NCBI GenBank assembly: GCA_965248685.1
Contig: CBDFKC010000004.1
Location: forward strand, 806,001 to 870,000
Length of the DNA: 64,000 nucleotides
DNA from: VYFG01 sp965248685
GTDB lineage: Bacteria > Pseudomonadota > Gammaproteobacteria > Arenicellales > Poriferihabitantaceae
Direction: 5' to 3'
Shown here: positions 27,489 to 35,784 of the stretch, piece by piece
How positions within the stretch are numbered: the stretch's first letter is position 1
Layout of the letters: every line of letters begins with the position of its first letter
Position numbers and translations under genes: made by a program
The notes under the pieces: generated by a model
What the model saw: only the letters and a program-made list of their open reading frames with translations
Told to the model about the DNA's origin: nothing
Databases searched by the model: none

Positions 27489-28340
27489 TTGACGGAGGAT
27501 CACATTGACGACTTTTTCAAGCTGACCTATCAGGGATTGATGGCCAGAAGTGCCGCTCAAAAAGAGGAAGTGATTGGGCGCATGATTGCACATTGTAATA
27601 GTGACAGTTTTTCAGAAGGTGATCCGTGCCGGAGTGGCAATTGCCAGACCCTTCGGATCGAACAGCCGGGCCATCCGGATTCACTGAATATGGTGCACCC
27701 GCGAGATTTGAAGCAGCGAAAATTGGGAACCGTGGAGGGTAAAGCCGCATTTTTACACGCAATCGCTCATATTGAATTCAATGCGATCAATCTCGCCCTG
27801 GACGCGATATACCGATTTCGGGATTTGCCTGATAATTATTATCAGGACTGGCTACGGGTAGCCAAAGAAGAGTCCGAACATCACAAAATGCTAGTCCAGC
27901 GGTTGTCAGAATTGGGGTTTGAATACGGAGATTTTCCGGTACACAATGGTTTATGGGATATAGCACTGCGAACCGATTCCGATCTGGTTGCACGAATGGC
28001 GCTGGTTCCCTGTGTATTAGAGGCCCGGGGGCTGGATGTTACGCCTCCCATGATTGCGAAGCTGAACGCTAACGAAGATCAACAAAGCGCGAATATCCTG
28101 CAAGTGATCCTGGATCAGGAGGTTGATCACGTCGCAATCGGGTTACGCTGGTATCGCTACGCCTGCGACCAGCAGGGAATAGATCCGTTAGATCGATACA
28201 TTGAATTGATTGCCAGCTACTTGCCAGGCCGTCGCCAGGGACCGTTTAATGATCACCACCGAAAACTCGCAGGCTTCCCGGGAGAGTGGATGGGACGTCT
28301 TAAGGCGTCTAACAACGCAGGCAAATCCACTTCAGGGTAA
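27489..28340 (+). CDS. DUF455 ferritin-like protein
   Basis: A protein of about 280 residues from the DUF455 family, a four-helix bundle with ferritin-like metal ligands: AHIEFNAINLALDA, EESEHHKMLVQRL, LEARGLDVTP and DQEVDHVAIGLRW. The function of the family is unknown. The start is debatable. TTG 27489 has no close RBS, whereas GGAGG at 27494-27498 sits five bases before an in-frame ATT at 27504; homologues I recall begin near the FFxL motif, which favours the ATT. The 3' end overlaps the convergent YciI gene by nine bases. Confidence 0.85.
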   Translation: MTEDHIDDFFKLTYQGLMARSAAQKEEVIGRMIAHCNSDSFSEGDPCRSGNCQTLRIEQPGHPDSLNMVHPRDLKQRKLGTVEGKAAFLHAIAHIEFNAINLALDAIYRFRDLPDNYYQDWLRVAKEESEHHKMLVQRLSELGFEYGDFPVHNGLWDIALRTDSDLVARMALVPCVLEARGLDVTPPMIAKLNANEDQQSANILQVILDQEVDHVAIGLRWYRYACDQQGIDPLDRYIELIASYLPGRRQGPFNDHHRKLAGFPGEWMGRLKASNNAGKSTSG

Positions 28341-28631
28341 TACGCGTTTATAAGGTTTGACTTCGACATTCTGGTAAACCCCTGCGCTTAAGTACGGATC
28401 GGCGTCGGCCCATTGCCGGGCATCCTCAAGGGATTCAAATTCGGCGATAATAACGCTGCCGGTAAAACCTGCCGGACCTGGATCATCGCTGTCCACCGCA
28501 GGATTGGGACCAGCCGCCAGGAGTCTGCCCTCGGCCACCAGGTCTTCCAGTCGCTTCACATGGGCAGGTCGTGCGGCCAGCCTGGCGTCAAGACTGTTAG
28601 CGGTATCAGTGGCGTAAATTGTGTAGTACAT
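28332..28631 (-). CDS. YciI-like family protein
   Basis: A 99-residue dimeric alpha-beta barrel protein of the YCII family. It starts MYYTIYATD; the conserved His of ARPAHVKRLEDL and the Asp of DADPYLSAGVYQNVEV correspond to the His-Asp pair of the family. Biochemical role unknown. It converges on the DUF455 gene and overlaps its end. Confidence 0.88.
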   Translation of the reverse strand: MYYTIYATDTANSLDARLAARPAHVKRLEDLVAEGRLLAAGPNPAVDSDDPGPAGFTGSVIIAEFESLEDARQWADADPYLSAGVYQNVEVKPYKRVLP

Positions 28632-28746
28632 GGGGCTTGGACTCTATTGGATGGGGTCGATTGGTCGACCGGAATAGGCTGATTAAATTGTAACAATTAT
28701 GCCCTGCGGGAAGTGTAAATTTAAATCGTCTTAGGTAGTATACGAG

Positions 28747-28773
28747 CACGGAGAAAAGTTTTTCTCGCTGCGT
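28747..28773. repeat. Inverted repeat upstream of the deoxynucleoside kinase gene
   Basis: CACG-GAGAAA-AGTT-TTTCTC-GCTG-CGTG forms a six-bp stem (28751-28756 with 28761-28766) extended by an outer four-bp stem. It lies in the 190-bp divergent gap between yciI and the kinase gene. An operator or a 5'-UTR hairpin is possible; no T-tract follows. Confidence 0.4.
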
Positions 28774-28825
28774 GTTTGTTCAATATACGGGCACATAATA
28801 ACAACCATTCCATTGGAGTAGTGAT

Positions 28826-29461
28826 ATAAAAAACAAGAAGTACATTGTGGTAGAAGGCCCGATAGGGGTCGGTAAGACTACCCTGGCCAGAAGAATGGCG
28901 AGTTCCATTGGTGCGGGCTTGATGCTGGAGCAGCCTCAGGATAATCCATTTCTCGAGCGATTTTATCGCTCACCAAGTCAGTATGCCTTGCAGACTCAAT
29001 TGTTTTTTCTGTTTCAGCGGGTTAAGCAGTTAAAAGAGTTGCGCCAGGGTGATTTGTTCTCACCGATAAAGATCGCAGATTTTATGCTAGAAAAAGATTC
29101 TTTGTTCGCGCGACTGACACTGGATGAAGACGAACTATTTCTCTACCAGCAAGTTTATAAGCAGCTTTCATTGGAGGTCCCAAAGCCTGATTTGGTAATT
29201 TACCTGCAAGCGCCTACAGATATTCTGGTACGAAGAATCCGTAAGCGAGGTGTGTTGTTTGAACGAAATATGGAACGCGACTATCTGGAAGAACTGGCCG
29301 AGGCATATACCCGCTTTTTCCTCGGGTATCATGATTCAGCATTACTTATGGTTAACGCGGAAAATATTAATATCCTGGATAATCAGGAGCACTACGATAT
29401 GCTGCTGGAACAGGTTAATTCGATTCACTCAGGCCGTCACTACTTTAATCCGGCGTTGTAA
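28826..29461 (+). CDS. Deoxynucleoside kinase (deoxyadenosine/deoxyguanosine kinase-like), probable AUA start
   Basis: A protein of about 211 residues with the P-loop VEGPIGVGKTTLARR, the substrate motif EQPQDNPFLERFY, the DR-type region ADFMLEKD and the lid RIRKRG, all typical of bacterial deoxynucleoside kinases of the dNK family. No ATG, GTG or TTG exists in frame between the upstream stop (28799) and GTG 28847, and a start at 28847 would cut off most of the first beta strand (KKYIVVEG). GGAG (28815-28818) lies seven bases before an in-frame ATA at 28826. I therefore place the start at the ATA. Confidence 0.85.
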   Translation: MKNKKYIVVEGPIGVGKTTLARRMASSIGAGLMLEQPQDNPFLERFYRSPSQYALQTQLFFLFQRVKQLKELRQGDLFSPIKIADFMLEKDSLFARLTLDEDELFLYQQVYKQLSLEVPKPDLVIYLQAPTDILVRRIRKRGVLFERNMERDYLEELAEAYTRFFLGYHDSALLMVNAENINILDNQEHYDMLLEQVNSIHSGRHYFNPAL

Positions 29462-29572
29462 CTTTATACTTAAAAATACTGGAATAGCCTTTAATACCCG
29501 GTTACTGACCGGTGTCCATGGTTAAATTATTGAGCTATGCCTTTCATGGATTTTTTCTAACAACTGAGTCAA

Positions 29573-29968
29573 ATGGCACAATCTACCGACCACGCACCCA
29601 AAAAAGATCCATCGTTACGCACCGTAGCAATGCCGGGCGACGCCAATCCATCGGGAGATATATTTGGTGGTTGGATTATGTCGCAAATGGATATGGCGGG
29701 AGCAATCTATGCAAGTTACTCGGTAAAAGGACGGCTGGTTACGGTAGCGGTGGAATCGATGACCTTTCATCTGCCGGTATTTATTGGGGATCAGGTAAGC
29801 TGCTACTGTGAAACTGAAAAAATTGGGCGCAGTTCTATCTCAGTTCATATCGAAACCTGGGTGCGACGAAAACAGTCAGATATTAAGTACCTGAAAGTAA
29901 CGGAAGCGACCTTTACCTATGTCTCAATTGATAATGACCGGAGACCAATTCCGATAATCCGGCATTAA
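29573..29968 (+). CDS. Acyl-CoA thioesterase, YciA-like hotdog protein
   Basis: A 131-residue hotdog-fold thioesterase. The signatures are RTVAMPGDANPSGDIFGGW, with the Asp that binds the catalytic water, and VTVAVESMTFHLPVFIGD. YciA hydrolyses a broad range of acyl-CoAs. It converges on trpA with only seven bases between the stop codons. Confidence 0.92.
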   Translation: MAQSTDHAPKKDPSLRTVAMPGDANPSGDIFGGWIMSQMDMAGAIYASYSVKGRLVTVAVESMTFHLPVFIGDQVSCYCETEKIGRSSISVHIETWVRRKQSDIKYLKVTEATFTYVSIDNDRRPIPIIRH

Positions 29969-29975
29969 TCTGGAA

Positions 29976-30803
29976 TCAGATTTTGGCCCTAGTGCCCTCC
30001 GCAAGTTCTGAGACAAATCTAAATACGTCTGCGCAAATCTGATCCGCGGGTTTTTTAGCGGCGGTTCCTTCGGCAATTTTGTTGACTATTGCGGATCCGA
30101 CCACAACACCGTCGGCAATGGCAGCAGTTTCTGCGACCTGCTGTTTGGTTTTTATGCCAAATCCCACGGATACTGGCAGATCAGTATGTCTTTTTATTCT
30201 CGCTACGGCATCGGTAACCGAATGCTGAGTCGCAGATTGCGTCCCGGTGATCCCGGCTATTGAAACATAGTAGACAAATCCGGAACTATATTTTAGCACC
30301 GTTTCAAGTCTGTGATCATCAGAAGTAGGTGTAGTCAACCGTATCCAGTTGAGGCCGGCGGTGAGACAGGGATGGCACATTTCGTTGTCTTCCTCGGGTG
30401 GCAGGTCGACAATAATCAAGCCGTCGACACCGACTTCTAGGGCTTTGTCTATAAACGACTGTACTCCATAGTAGTGAATCGGATTGTAATAACCCATTAA
30501 AATGATCGGCGTATGATTATCTGAGCAACGAAAATCCGCAACCATGGAAAGGGTTTTCTTCAGAGTCACACCGGATTTTAAGGCCCGAAGATTGGCCAAT
30601 TGGATTGCCGGTCCATCTGCCATAGGATCAGAAAATGGCATTCCTATTTCAATAATGTCGGCCCCGGCATTGGGCAATCCGTTCAGGATTGCTCCACCAA
30701 TTTCAAGGTCTGGGTCGCCGGCGGTAATAAAAGTAACCAGCGCGGCACGATTTTCCGTCTTGAGTCTGGCGAAACACTTGGCTATACGATCAGACCGGTT
30801 CAT
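29976..30803 (-). CDS. trpA: Tryptophan synthase alpha chain
   Basis: A 275-residue TIM barrel that cleaves indoleglycerol phosphate. The catalytic Glu and Asp are in DIIEIGMPFSDPMADGPAIQ, and the phosphate-binding GVVVGSAIV is near the C-terminus. The start ATG at 30803 overlaps the trpB stop by four bases (ATGA), so the two subunits are coupled. An open frame continues upstream but lies inside trpB. Confidence 0.96.
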   Translation of the reverse strand: MNRSDRIAKCFARLKTENRAALVTFITAGDPDLEIGGAILNGLPNAGADIIEIGMPFSDPMADGPAIQLANLRALKSGVTLKKTLSMVADFRCSDNHTPIILMGYYNPIHYYGVQSFIDKALEVGVDGLIIVDLPPEEDNEMCHPCLTAGLNWIRLTTPTSDDHRLETVLKYSSGFVYYVSIAGITGTQSATQHSVTDAVARIKRHTDLPVSVGFGIKTKQQVAETAAIADGVVVGSAIVNKIAEGTAAKKPADQICADVFRFVSELAEGTRAKI

Positions 30804-32017
30804 AATTCTATCCCCAGCGCTTTGGCTACTGAAAAAACATCCTTGTCTCCACGTCCGCAGAGATTCATCAGGATAATCTGATCCGGGCTCATGGATGGGG
30901 CGATTTTGGCGACATGGGCGAGGGCATGAGCAGGTTCCAGCGCTGGAATAATTCCCTCTGTTCGGCAACACAGTTGAAAAGCGTCCAGCGCTTCCTGGTC
31001 AGTAACCGAGACGTATTCGACCCGGCCACAATCGTGCAACCACGAATGCTCAGGGCCAATTCCCGGATAGTCCAGTCCGGCGGAAATAGAATGGGCATCG
31101 ATAATCTGTCCGTCGTCGTCCTGGAGCAAGAAGGTTCGATTGCCATGCAACACCCCTGGCTGTCCCCCGGTCAGGGAAGCAGCGTGTTGTCCGGTTTCGA
31201 TGCCATGTCCGGCAGCTTCCACACCGACAATTTTCACTTGCTCATCATCCAGAAACGGGTGGAACAATCCGATGGCGTTGGAGCCCCCGCCAATACAGGC
31301 GGTGACCAGGTCCGGTAATCGATTCTCCCTTTGCAGCATTTGTTCCCGGGCTTCGCGTCCGATCACGGTCTGAAAATCCCGCACCATTTCTGGATAGGGG
31401 TGGGGACCAGCGGCGGTACCTATGATGTAGAAAGTATCCTCTACATTGGCAACCCAATCACGTAACGCGTCATTCATTGCATCTTTCAAGGTCGCGGTAC
31501 CACTGGTTACTGGTACGATTTCCGCGCCTAGTAAGCGCATCCGAAATACATTTGGGGCCTGACGTTCGATATCCTTGGCGCCCATATAAACGACGCAAGG
31601 GAGATTAAATAATGCACAGACTGTGGCGGTGGCGACGCCATGCTGCCCAGCGCCGGTTTCGGCAATTATTCTGCCCTTGCCCATGCGTTTGGCCAGTAGA
31701 ATCTGACCGAGGGTATTGTTGATTTTATGGGCACCGGTATGATTTAGTTCATCTCGCTTGAAATATATTTTGGCGCCACCGAGTTCGGCGCTCAGCCGTT
31801 CGGCGTAGTACAGCGGGCTTGGTCGGCCGACGTAGTCCCGGGAGTAGTATTCCAGCTCCTGGCGAAATTCCGGGTCTTCACGATACCGGTAATACGCCTG
31901 TTCGACCTCTAAAATTAAAGGCATCAAGGTTTCAGCCACATAGCGGCCGCCAAATATTCCGAAATGCCCGTCTTTATCCGGGCCTGATCGAAACGATTCG
32001 GGCACTGCATTACTCAT
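30800..32017 (-). CDS. trpB: Tryptophan synthase beta chain
   Basis: A 405-residue PLP enzyme that condenses indole with serine. The PLP lysine is in HTGAHKINNTLGQ and the phosphate loop is GGGSNAIG. The N-terminal FGIFGGRYVAETLMP is the family start. trpF, which often precedes trpB, is absent; the upstream gene is an SDR 71 bp away. No attenuator-like leader peptide with repeated Trp codons was seen. Confidence 0.97.
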   Translation of the reverse strand: MSNAVPESFRSGPDKDGHFGIFGGRYVAETLMPLILEVEQAYYRYREDPEFRQELEYYSRDYVGRPSPLYYAERLSAELGGAKIYFKRDELNHTGAHKINNTLGQILLAKRMGKGRIIAETGAGQHGVATATVCALFNLPCVVYMGAKDIERQAPNVFRMRLLGAEIVPVTSGTATLKDAMNDALRDWVANVEDTFYIIGTAAGPHPYPEMVRDFQTVIGREAREQMLQRENRLPDLVTACIGGGSNAIGLFHPFLDDEQVKIVGVEAAGHGIETGQHAASLTGGQPGVLHGNRTFLLQDDDGQIIDAHSISAGLDYPGIGPEHSWLHDCGRVEYVSVTDQEALDAFQLCCRTEGIIPALEPAHALAHVAKIAPSMSPDQIILMNLCGRGDKDVFSVAKALGIEL

Positions 32018-32088
32018 TGGTTGGGTTCCTCAAAAATAAGCGCTGGATTATACCCCCTTGACTTTTATTTCGGTTGTTTAAGAGAGCA

Positions 32089-32748
32089 CTACCAGGGTAA
32101 TTGGTAGCCTTCGGCATGCCAGAATGTGCCGGTATTTTCCATAGTTAATTGGTCGAGTCGTTGAATGATCCCGGCGGCGGCCTTAGCCGGATCGATTCCG
32201 CTGTGCCCGGTCATTGCGGTAGCCACCAGGCCGGGGTGCAGCAGCATCACTGGAATGCCTCGCTTGGCAAGATCATGGGACAGATTCTTCCCGGCCATAT
32301 TGGCGGCGCATTTCGACATCCGGTAACCGTAATTATTGCCCGAGCCATTGTCTTCGATCGATCCTACCCGGCTGGTTATTATCCCGACTTTGGAGCCGGT
32401 GGATAAATTACCCAGCAAGCCATGGGTTACTCTGAGTGGTCCCATGGCATTGACTTTAAATTGGTAGAGAATGCGCTCGAAATCCATATCGCCCAAGTTT
32501 TCCCGGGTCAGGACCCCGGCATTATTTAGCAGCATATCCAGTTGGATACCCTTGAGTGCCGCCGCCAACCGCTCAATATCGGCCGGTTTTGAGACGTCAA
32601 TTGACGGAATTACGCTAGCTCCGCACGCAGAGAGATCGTCCGACTGATCTCTTGAGGTTGCGAATACATTAGCACCCCGGGATTTCATTTGACGGCAAAT
32701 CTCGAGCCCGACGCCTCGATTTCCACCAGTTACAAGAATATTGGTCAT
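32089..32748 (-). CDS. Short-chain dehydrogenase/reductase (C-factor-like)
   Basis: A 219-residue classical-type SDR. The cofactor loop is TGGNRGVGLEI, followed by LLNNAGV and the active-site YGYRMSK (Tyr-x3-Lys) with the catalytic Ser region ITSRVGSIE. Its short length and overall pattern match the C-factor/carbonyl-reductase group. The substrate is unknown. The 160-bp MITE-like repeat begins 11 bp upstream of its start codon. Confidence 0.88.
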   Translation of the reverse strand: MTNILVTGGNRGVGLEICRQMKSRGANVFATSRDQSDDLSACGASVIPSIDVSKPADIERLAAALKGIQLDMLLNNAGVLTRENLGDMDFERILYQFKVNAMGPLRVTHGLLGNLSTGSKVGIITSRVGSIEDNGSGNNYGYRMSKCAANMAGKNLSHDLAKRGIPVMLLHPGLVATAMTGHSGIDPAKAAAGIIQRLDQLTMENTGTFWHAEGYQLPW

Positions 32749-32759
32749 GGTTATAATTG

Positions 32760-32919
32760 GGATCCTCTGATTAAAACTGGGCGAATCAAGTTGAGATGCA
32801 AAATGATCAAAATCAAGGCGGGAAATGTAGTGAATAGCAGGGCTATTCGCAAGTTTTCCAACGCAGATTTTGATTGTTTGGCGCTCAAATTGATCGGTTA
32901 TGTTTTGATCAGAGGTTCC
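32760..32919 (+). repeat. 160-bp MITE-like repeat, copy A
   Basis: This segment matches 63495-63654 on the opposite strand over exactly 160 bp with 28 mismatches and no gap (about 82% identity, aligned by eye). Its ends are inverted: the left 18 bases (GGATCCTCTGATTAAAAC) pair with the right end (GTTTTGATCAGAGGTTCC) at 16 of 18 positions. The frame through it is open in both copies, but the differences fall 7, 12 and 9 times at codon positions 1, 2 and 3, so protein selection is not apparent. A non-autonomous transposable element is the simplest reading. Confidence 0.85.
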
Positions 32920-33076
32920 TTAAGTAATAGGTTAAATTGTAGCCTAATTTGGATTCTGGCCCATTTTGCGGTTCCCTGGATTAATATTCGGGGCAGGGGA
33001 CCAGATAATCGCCCAATTCGTTTGACGGGAATGCAAGGGCAACTTATAGTTCCGAAATACGAATGCAGGTGAAGCT
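32920..33076. other. Non-coding remainder between repeat A and the coiled-coil gene
   Basis: Together with the repeat this makes a 328-bp gap without a gene. Apart from the repeat I see no hairpin, promoter consensus or conserved frame here, other than the AGGTGA ribosome-binding site just before 33077. Confidence 0.5.
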
Positions 33077-33277
33077 GTGGAACAATCCATTGAAAAACTA
33101 GAGCAGCGCGTTGCTGAACTGATTAAATTGGCAGAATCGATGAACCGCGACAATGAGGTTATGCGTAATGATCAGAGAATGCTGCGGCAAGAGTTCAAGG
33201 CGTTGCAGGAGAAGAATAAGATCGCACGGGGGCGAGTCGAACAAATTGTTGCCAGACTAAAGTCCCTCGAATCATAA
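33077..33277 (+). CDS. Small coiled-coil protein (TIGR02449-type, ZapB-like)
   Basis: A 66-residue protein with a GTG start and AGGTGA six bases upstream. It is one continuous coiled coil (EKLEQRVAELIKLAESMNRD ... EFKALQEKNKIARGRVEQIVARLKSLE). This matches the small conserved protein found just before zapA in many Gammaproteobacteria. It resembles ZapB, so a role at the division ring is plausible but unproven. zapA starts 39 bp downstream. Confidence 0.85.
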   Translation: MEQSIEKLEQRVAELIKLAESMNRDNEVMRNDQRMLRQEFKALQEKNKIARGRVEQIVARLKSLES

Positions 33278-33316
33278 ATTCTCCAATAAATATATTTTTA
33301 TCGAAAATTCGAACGT

Positions 33317-33628
33317 ATGTCGAGCGAAAAAAAAGGTGTGAAGGTCAGTATTATGCAGCGCGAGTTCACCATCGCCTGTAGTGACGAGGAAACCCAGGGC
33401 GTAGTCGAAGCCGCAAGTTATCTCGACAAGCAGATGCGAGTTATCGCGTCAAATAATCAGGCCCTCGGTGCAGATCGTTGCGCGATTATGGCGGCGCTTA
33501 ACATCAGCCATGAATTGCTTGAGGCGCGCAAGAACATGGGAGATGACGATCACGTCAGCAAGCGCATCGATAAACTCCATGATCAGATAGATGGTGCGAT
33601 GGAAAACATTCGGCAGGTAGCGATTTAA
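33317..33628 (+). CDS. zapA: Cell division protein ZapA
   Basis: A 103-residue protein that bundles FtsZ filaments. The N-terminal beta part (VKVSIMQREFTIACSDEE) and VVEAASYLDKQMR are ZapA signatures, followed by the long C-terminal coiled coil. Its position before 6S RNA and fau is the same as in E. coli. Confidence 0.95.
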   Translation: MSSEKKGVKVSIMQREFTIACSDEETQGVVEAASYLDKQMRVIASNNQALGADRCAIMAALNISHELLEARKNMGDDDHVSKRIDKLHDQIDGAMENIRQVAI

Positions 33629-33642
33629 CCCATCCGGAAAAA

Positions 33643-33676
33643 CCGAGAAAAGCTTTATGGCTTTCACAATTCTCGG
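33643..33676 (+). terminator. Hairpin after zapA (weak terminator candidate)
   Basis: CCGAGAA (33643-33649) pairs with TTCTCGG (33670-33676), and AAGC/GCTT can pair inside. Only a short mixed T/A stretch follows, so intrinsic termination would be weak. It separates zapA from the 6S RNA gene. Confidence 0.35.
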
Positions 33677-33723
33677 GTAATTTCAAGGTACAGAAGTAAT
33701 CACTAAACCTGTTAAACTAGCAT

Positions 33724-33917
33724 TGGCGTTGCCTGCAGTGTTCGAGTTGTTCTCCGAATCCCTTAGAACCTAATACACCAAACCGGGTACTGTAATGAAC
33801 GGCGGGCGTGTACGAACACAGTGCAAACTGGCGGGACTCCCGAAGCTGTTTTTTGTACCCACTTGAACCTCCCGGTTCAAGGCAAAGTGAGCATACGACA
33901 CAAGTGGGTAACGCTGT
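33724..33917 (+). ncRNA. ssrS: 6S RNA
   Basis: About 194 nt between zapA and fau, the canonical place of 6S RNA. The hallmark 3' hairpin TTGAACC...GGTTCAAGG is at 33863-33882. The ends pair (GCGTTGCCT at 33726-33734 with GGGTAACGC at 33906-33914), giving the closing stem. A -10-like TTAAACT (33712-33718) lies just upstream, and a T-rich stretch follows the 3' end. 6S RNA binds sigma70-RNA polymerase as a promoter mimic in stationary phase. Exact ends were estimated from the closing stem. Confidence 0.92.
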
Positions 33918-33932
33918 TTTATTTTTATCAAA

Positions 33933-34559
33933 TTGAATCAACCGACAACAATTCAGGCCGATAAACCGGGAAATAAACCCGGTTTACGTAAAACCCTGAG
34001 GGCTGCTCGAAATGGATTGAGTGCAGCCTGTCAGATGGAGTCAGGGGAGGGATTACTGAATCAATTGCAGTTACTGCCGGAATTTATACAAAGTAAGCGG
34101 GTTGCCCTGTATCTTGCCCGGGACGGGGAAATCGATCCGATACAGGTAATGGGCTGGCTTCAGCGTCAGGGACGAACCTGCTTTTTACCAGTGGTGCAAC
34201 AACAGGACAAACGCAATTCATTGTTATTCGCTGAAATTAATCAAAGTACCCAATTAATCGACAATCGATTTGGCATACCGGAACCTGAAACTGATCACTC
34301 AAGCATGATTAAAGCAAACCAATTGGATCTGGTGTTACTGCCATTGGTTGGATTTGATTCTCTTGGTAACAGGATTGGCATGGGGGGCGGGTTTTACGAT
34401 ACAACCTTTGAATTTTTAAACAACAGTGCAAAAACCAAACCAATGCTAGTGGGAATCGCTCATGAAATTCAGAAGGTCAAAAGTATCGACGCCGAATCCT
34501 GGGATATCCCTTTGTCGACGGTAGTTACTGATCAGCAAATTTACCGACTGGCTAGATAA
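33933..34559 (+). CDS. fau: 5-formyltetrahydrofolate cyclo-ligase
   Basis: A 208-residue protein. LRKTLRAARNGLSA near the start and the C-terminal DLVLLPLVGFDSLGNRIGMGGGFYD (split across residues about 130-155) are the signature of the family, which converts 5-formyl-THF to methenyl-THF. There is no in-frame ATG near the N-terminus; the start is a TTG at 33933, 16 bases after 6S RNA. In E. coli the gene (ygfA) is likewise cotranscribed with ssrS. Confidence 0.93.
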   Translation: MNQPTTIQADKPGNKPGLRKTLRAARNGLSAACQMESGEGLLNQLQLLPEFIQSKRVALYLARDGEIDPIQVMGWLQRQGRTCFLPVVQQQDKRNSLLFAEINQSTQLIDNRFGIPEPETDHSSMIKANQLDLVLLPLVGFDSLGNRIGMGGGFYDTTFEFLNNSAKTKPMLVGIAHEIQKVKSIDAESWDIPLSTVVTDQQIYRLAR

Positions 34560-34617
34560 TTTATATGTTCTGTCTGGAATTGGTCCGACAACCATTGTCA
34601 AATACTGGAGGAGTGCC

Positions 34618-35073
34618 ATGCAATATTGGTTGATGAAGAGTGAGCCTGATGCATTTTCGATTGATGACCTGAACAAGGCCAAAGTTGAACCCTGGGATGG
34701 GATTCGCAATTACCAGGCCAGAAATTTTATGCGGGATCAAATGAAAAAAGGCGACAAGGTTTTTTTCTACCACTCCAGTTGTGCAGAGCCGGGTATCGTG
34801 GGGATTATGCAGGTTGCGAGCAAACCTTATCCCGACCCGACTGCATTTGATCCAAAAACAAAATATTATGACCCAAAGAGTAAACCGGATAATCCCACGT
34901 GGATTCTGGTTGACGTAAAATTCGTCAGAAAGTTGCGCAATCCAATTTCCTTAACCGCATTAAAGGCGATGCCGGAACTGGAAGGCATGCAATTGCTCAA
35001 AAGGGGTAACAGGTTGTCGATTATGCCTGTGGAGAAAAGTCACTGGGATTTCATTAACCAATTGATCGGATAG
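34618..35073 (+). CDS. EVE-domain protein
   Basis: A 151-residue protein that is all EVE domain (PUA-like fold): it opens YWLMKSEPDAFSIDDL, then WDGIRNYQARNFMRD and KKGDKVFFYHSS. EVE proteins resemble YTH domains and are thought to bind modified bases. A good RBS (GGAGG) lies just ahead of the ATG. Single-domain versions of this size are common next to fau/ygfA in Gammaproteobacteria. Confidence 0.93.
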   Translation: MQYWLMKSEPDAFSIDDLNKAKVEPWDGIRNYQARNFMRDQMKKGDKVFFYHSSCAEPGIVGIMQVASKPYPDPTAFDPKTKYYDPKSKPDNPTWILVDVKFVRKLRNPISLTALKAMPELEGMQLLKRGNRLSIMPVEKSHWDFINQLIG

Positions 35074-35101
35074 GATTCGGTCGAAATCAGAAATACTTAC
35101 A

Positions 35102-35695
35102 ATGGTAAAATTTCAACAAAAACCCCTATTAATACTATCTTTCGTGCTGGCCGGATTTATTTTCGCGCCAGCCTTATATGCTTCCAACGAGTCCAATCCA
35201 ATGATCAAATTGACCACCAGCTTAGGTGATATCGAAATCGAATTATATGCCGACAAAGCACCTAAATCTGTTAACAACTTTATTGAGTATGTTGAATCCG
35301 GCCACTTCGACGGCCTGATTTTTCATCGCGTTATTCCCGGCTTTATGGTCCAGGGAGGGGGGTTTACCGAAGATATGCAGCAAAGGCAGGGCAGGGCTCC
35401 GATTGAAAATGAGGCAGACAACGGCGTGAAGAATCTCATAGGAACGTTGGCAATGGCGCGCACATCTGATCCAAATTCTGCCACGGCACAATTTTTTATC
35501 AACCTGGTGGACAACGCATTCCTCGATTTCACCGCAAAAACCTCTCAGGGCTGGGGATATGCGGTATTCGGTATAGTAACCAGTGGGATGGATGTAGTCG
35601 AGCAAATGGCTACCGTACCGACCGGAAGGAATGGCGGACATTCGGATGTTCCGACGGAACCCATTGTGATAGAAAAAGCATCTATTATTGAGTAA
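35102..35695 (+). CDS. Periplasmic cyclophilin-type peptidyl-prolyl isomerase
   Basis: A 197-residue PPIase with an N-terminal signal peptide (LLILSFVLAGFIFAPALYAS, cleaved after about residue 28). The cyclophilin core is intact: FHRVIPGFMVQGGG (active-site Arg), LAMARTSDPNSATAQFFINL and VFGIVTSGMDVV. It resembles E. coli PpiA/PpiB; the signal peptide points to a PpiA-like periplasmic role. Confidence 0.93.
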   Translation: MVKFQQKPLLILSFVLAGFIFAPALYASNESNPMIKLTTSLGDIEIELYADKAPKSVNNFIEYVESGHFDGLIFHRVIPGFMVQGGGFTEDMQQRQGRAPIENEADNGVKNLIGTLAMARTSDPNSATAQFFINLVDNAFLDFTAKTSQGWGYAVFGIVTSGMDVVEQMATVPTGRNGGHSDVPTEPIVIEKASIIE

Positions 35696-35784
35696 CAACC
35701 TAGCAGATAGACTGTGAACTATTTGGAGGGCAATCACGGTTATCTATAGTCCAAAGTGCAGTGTCCTGATCTAGATGCACTCAT

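Noticed and set aside
32689..33072. 127-residue frame through repeat copy A, and the similar frame at 63465-63761 through copy B
   Set aside because: The proteins look alike only because the DNA is a repeat. Substitutions are spread over all codon positions and the frames run into unrelated flanks, so I treat the DNA as a non-coding element.
35243..35737. 164-residue minus-strand frame over the cyclophilin gene
   Set aside because: Shadow frame; the plus-strand cyclophilin motifs are complete.
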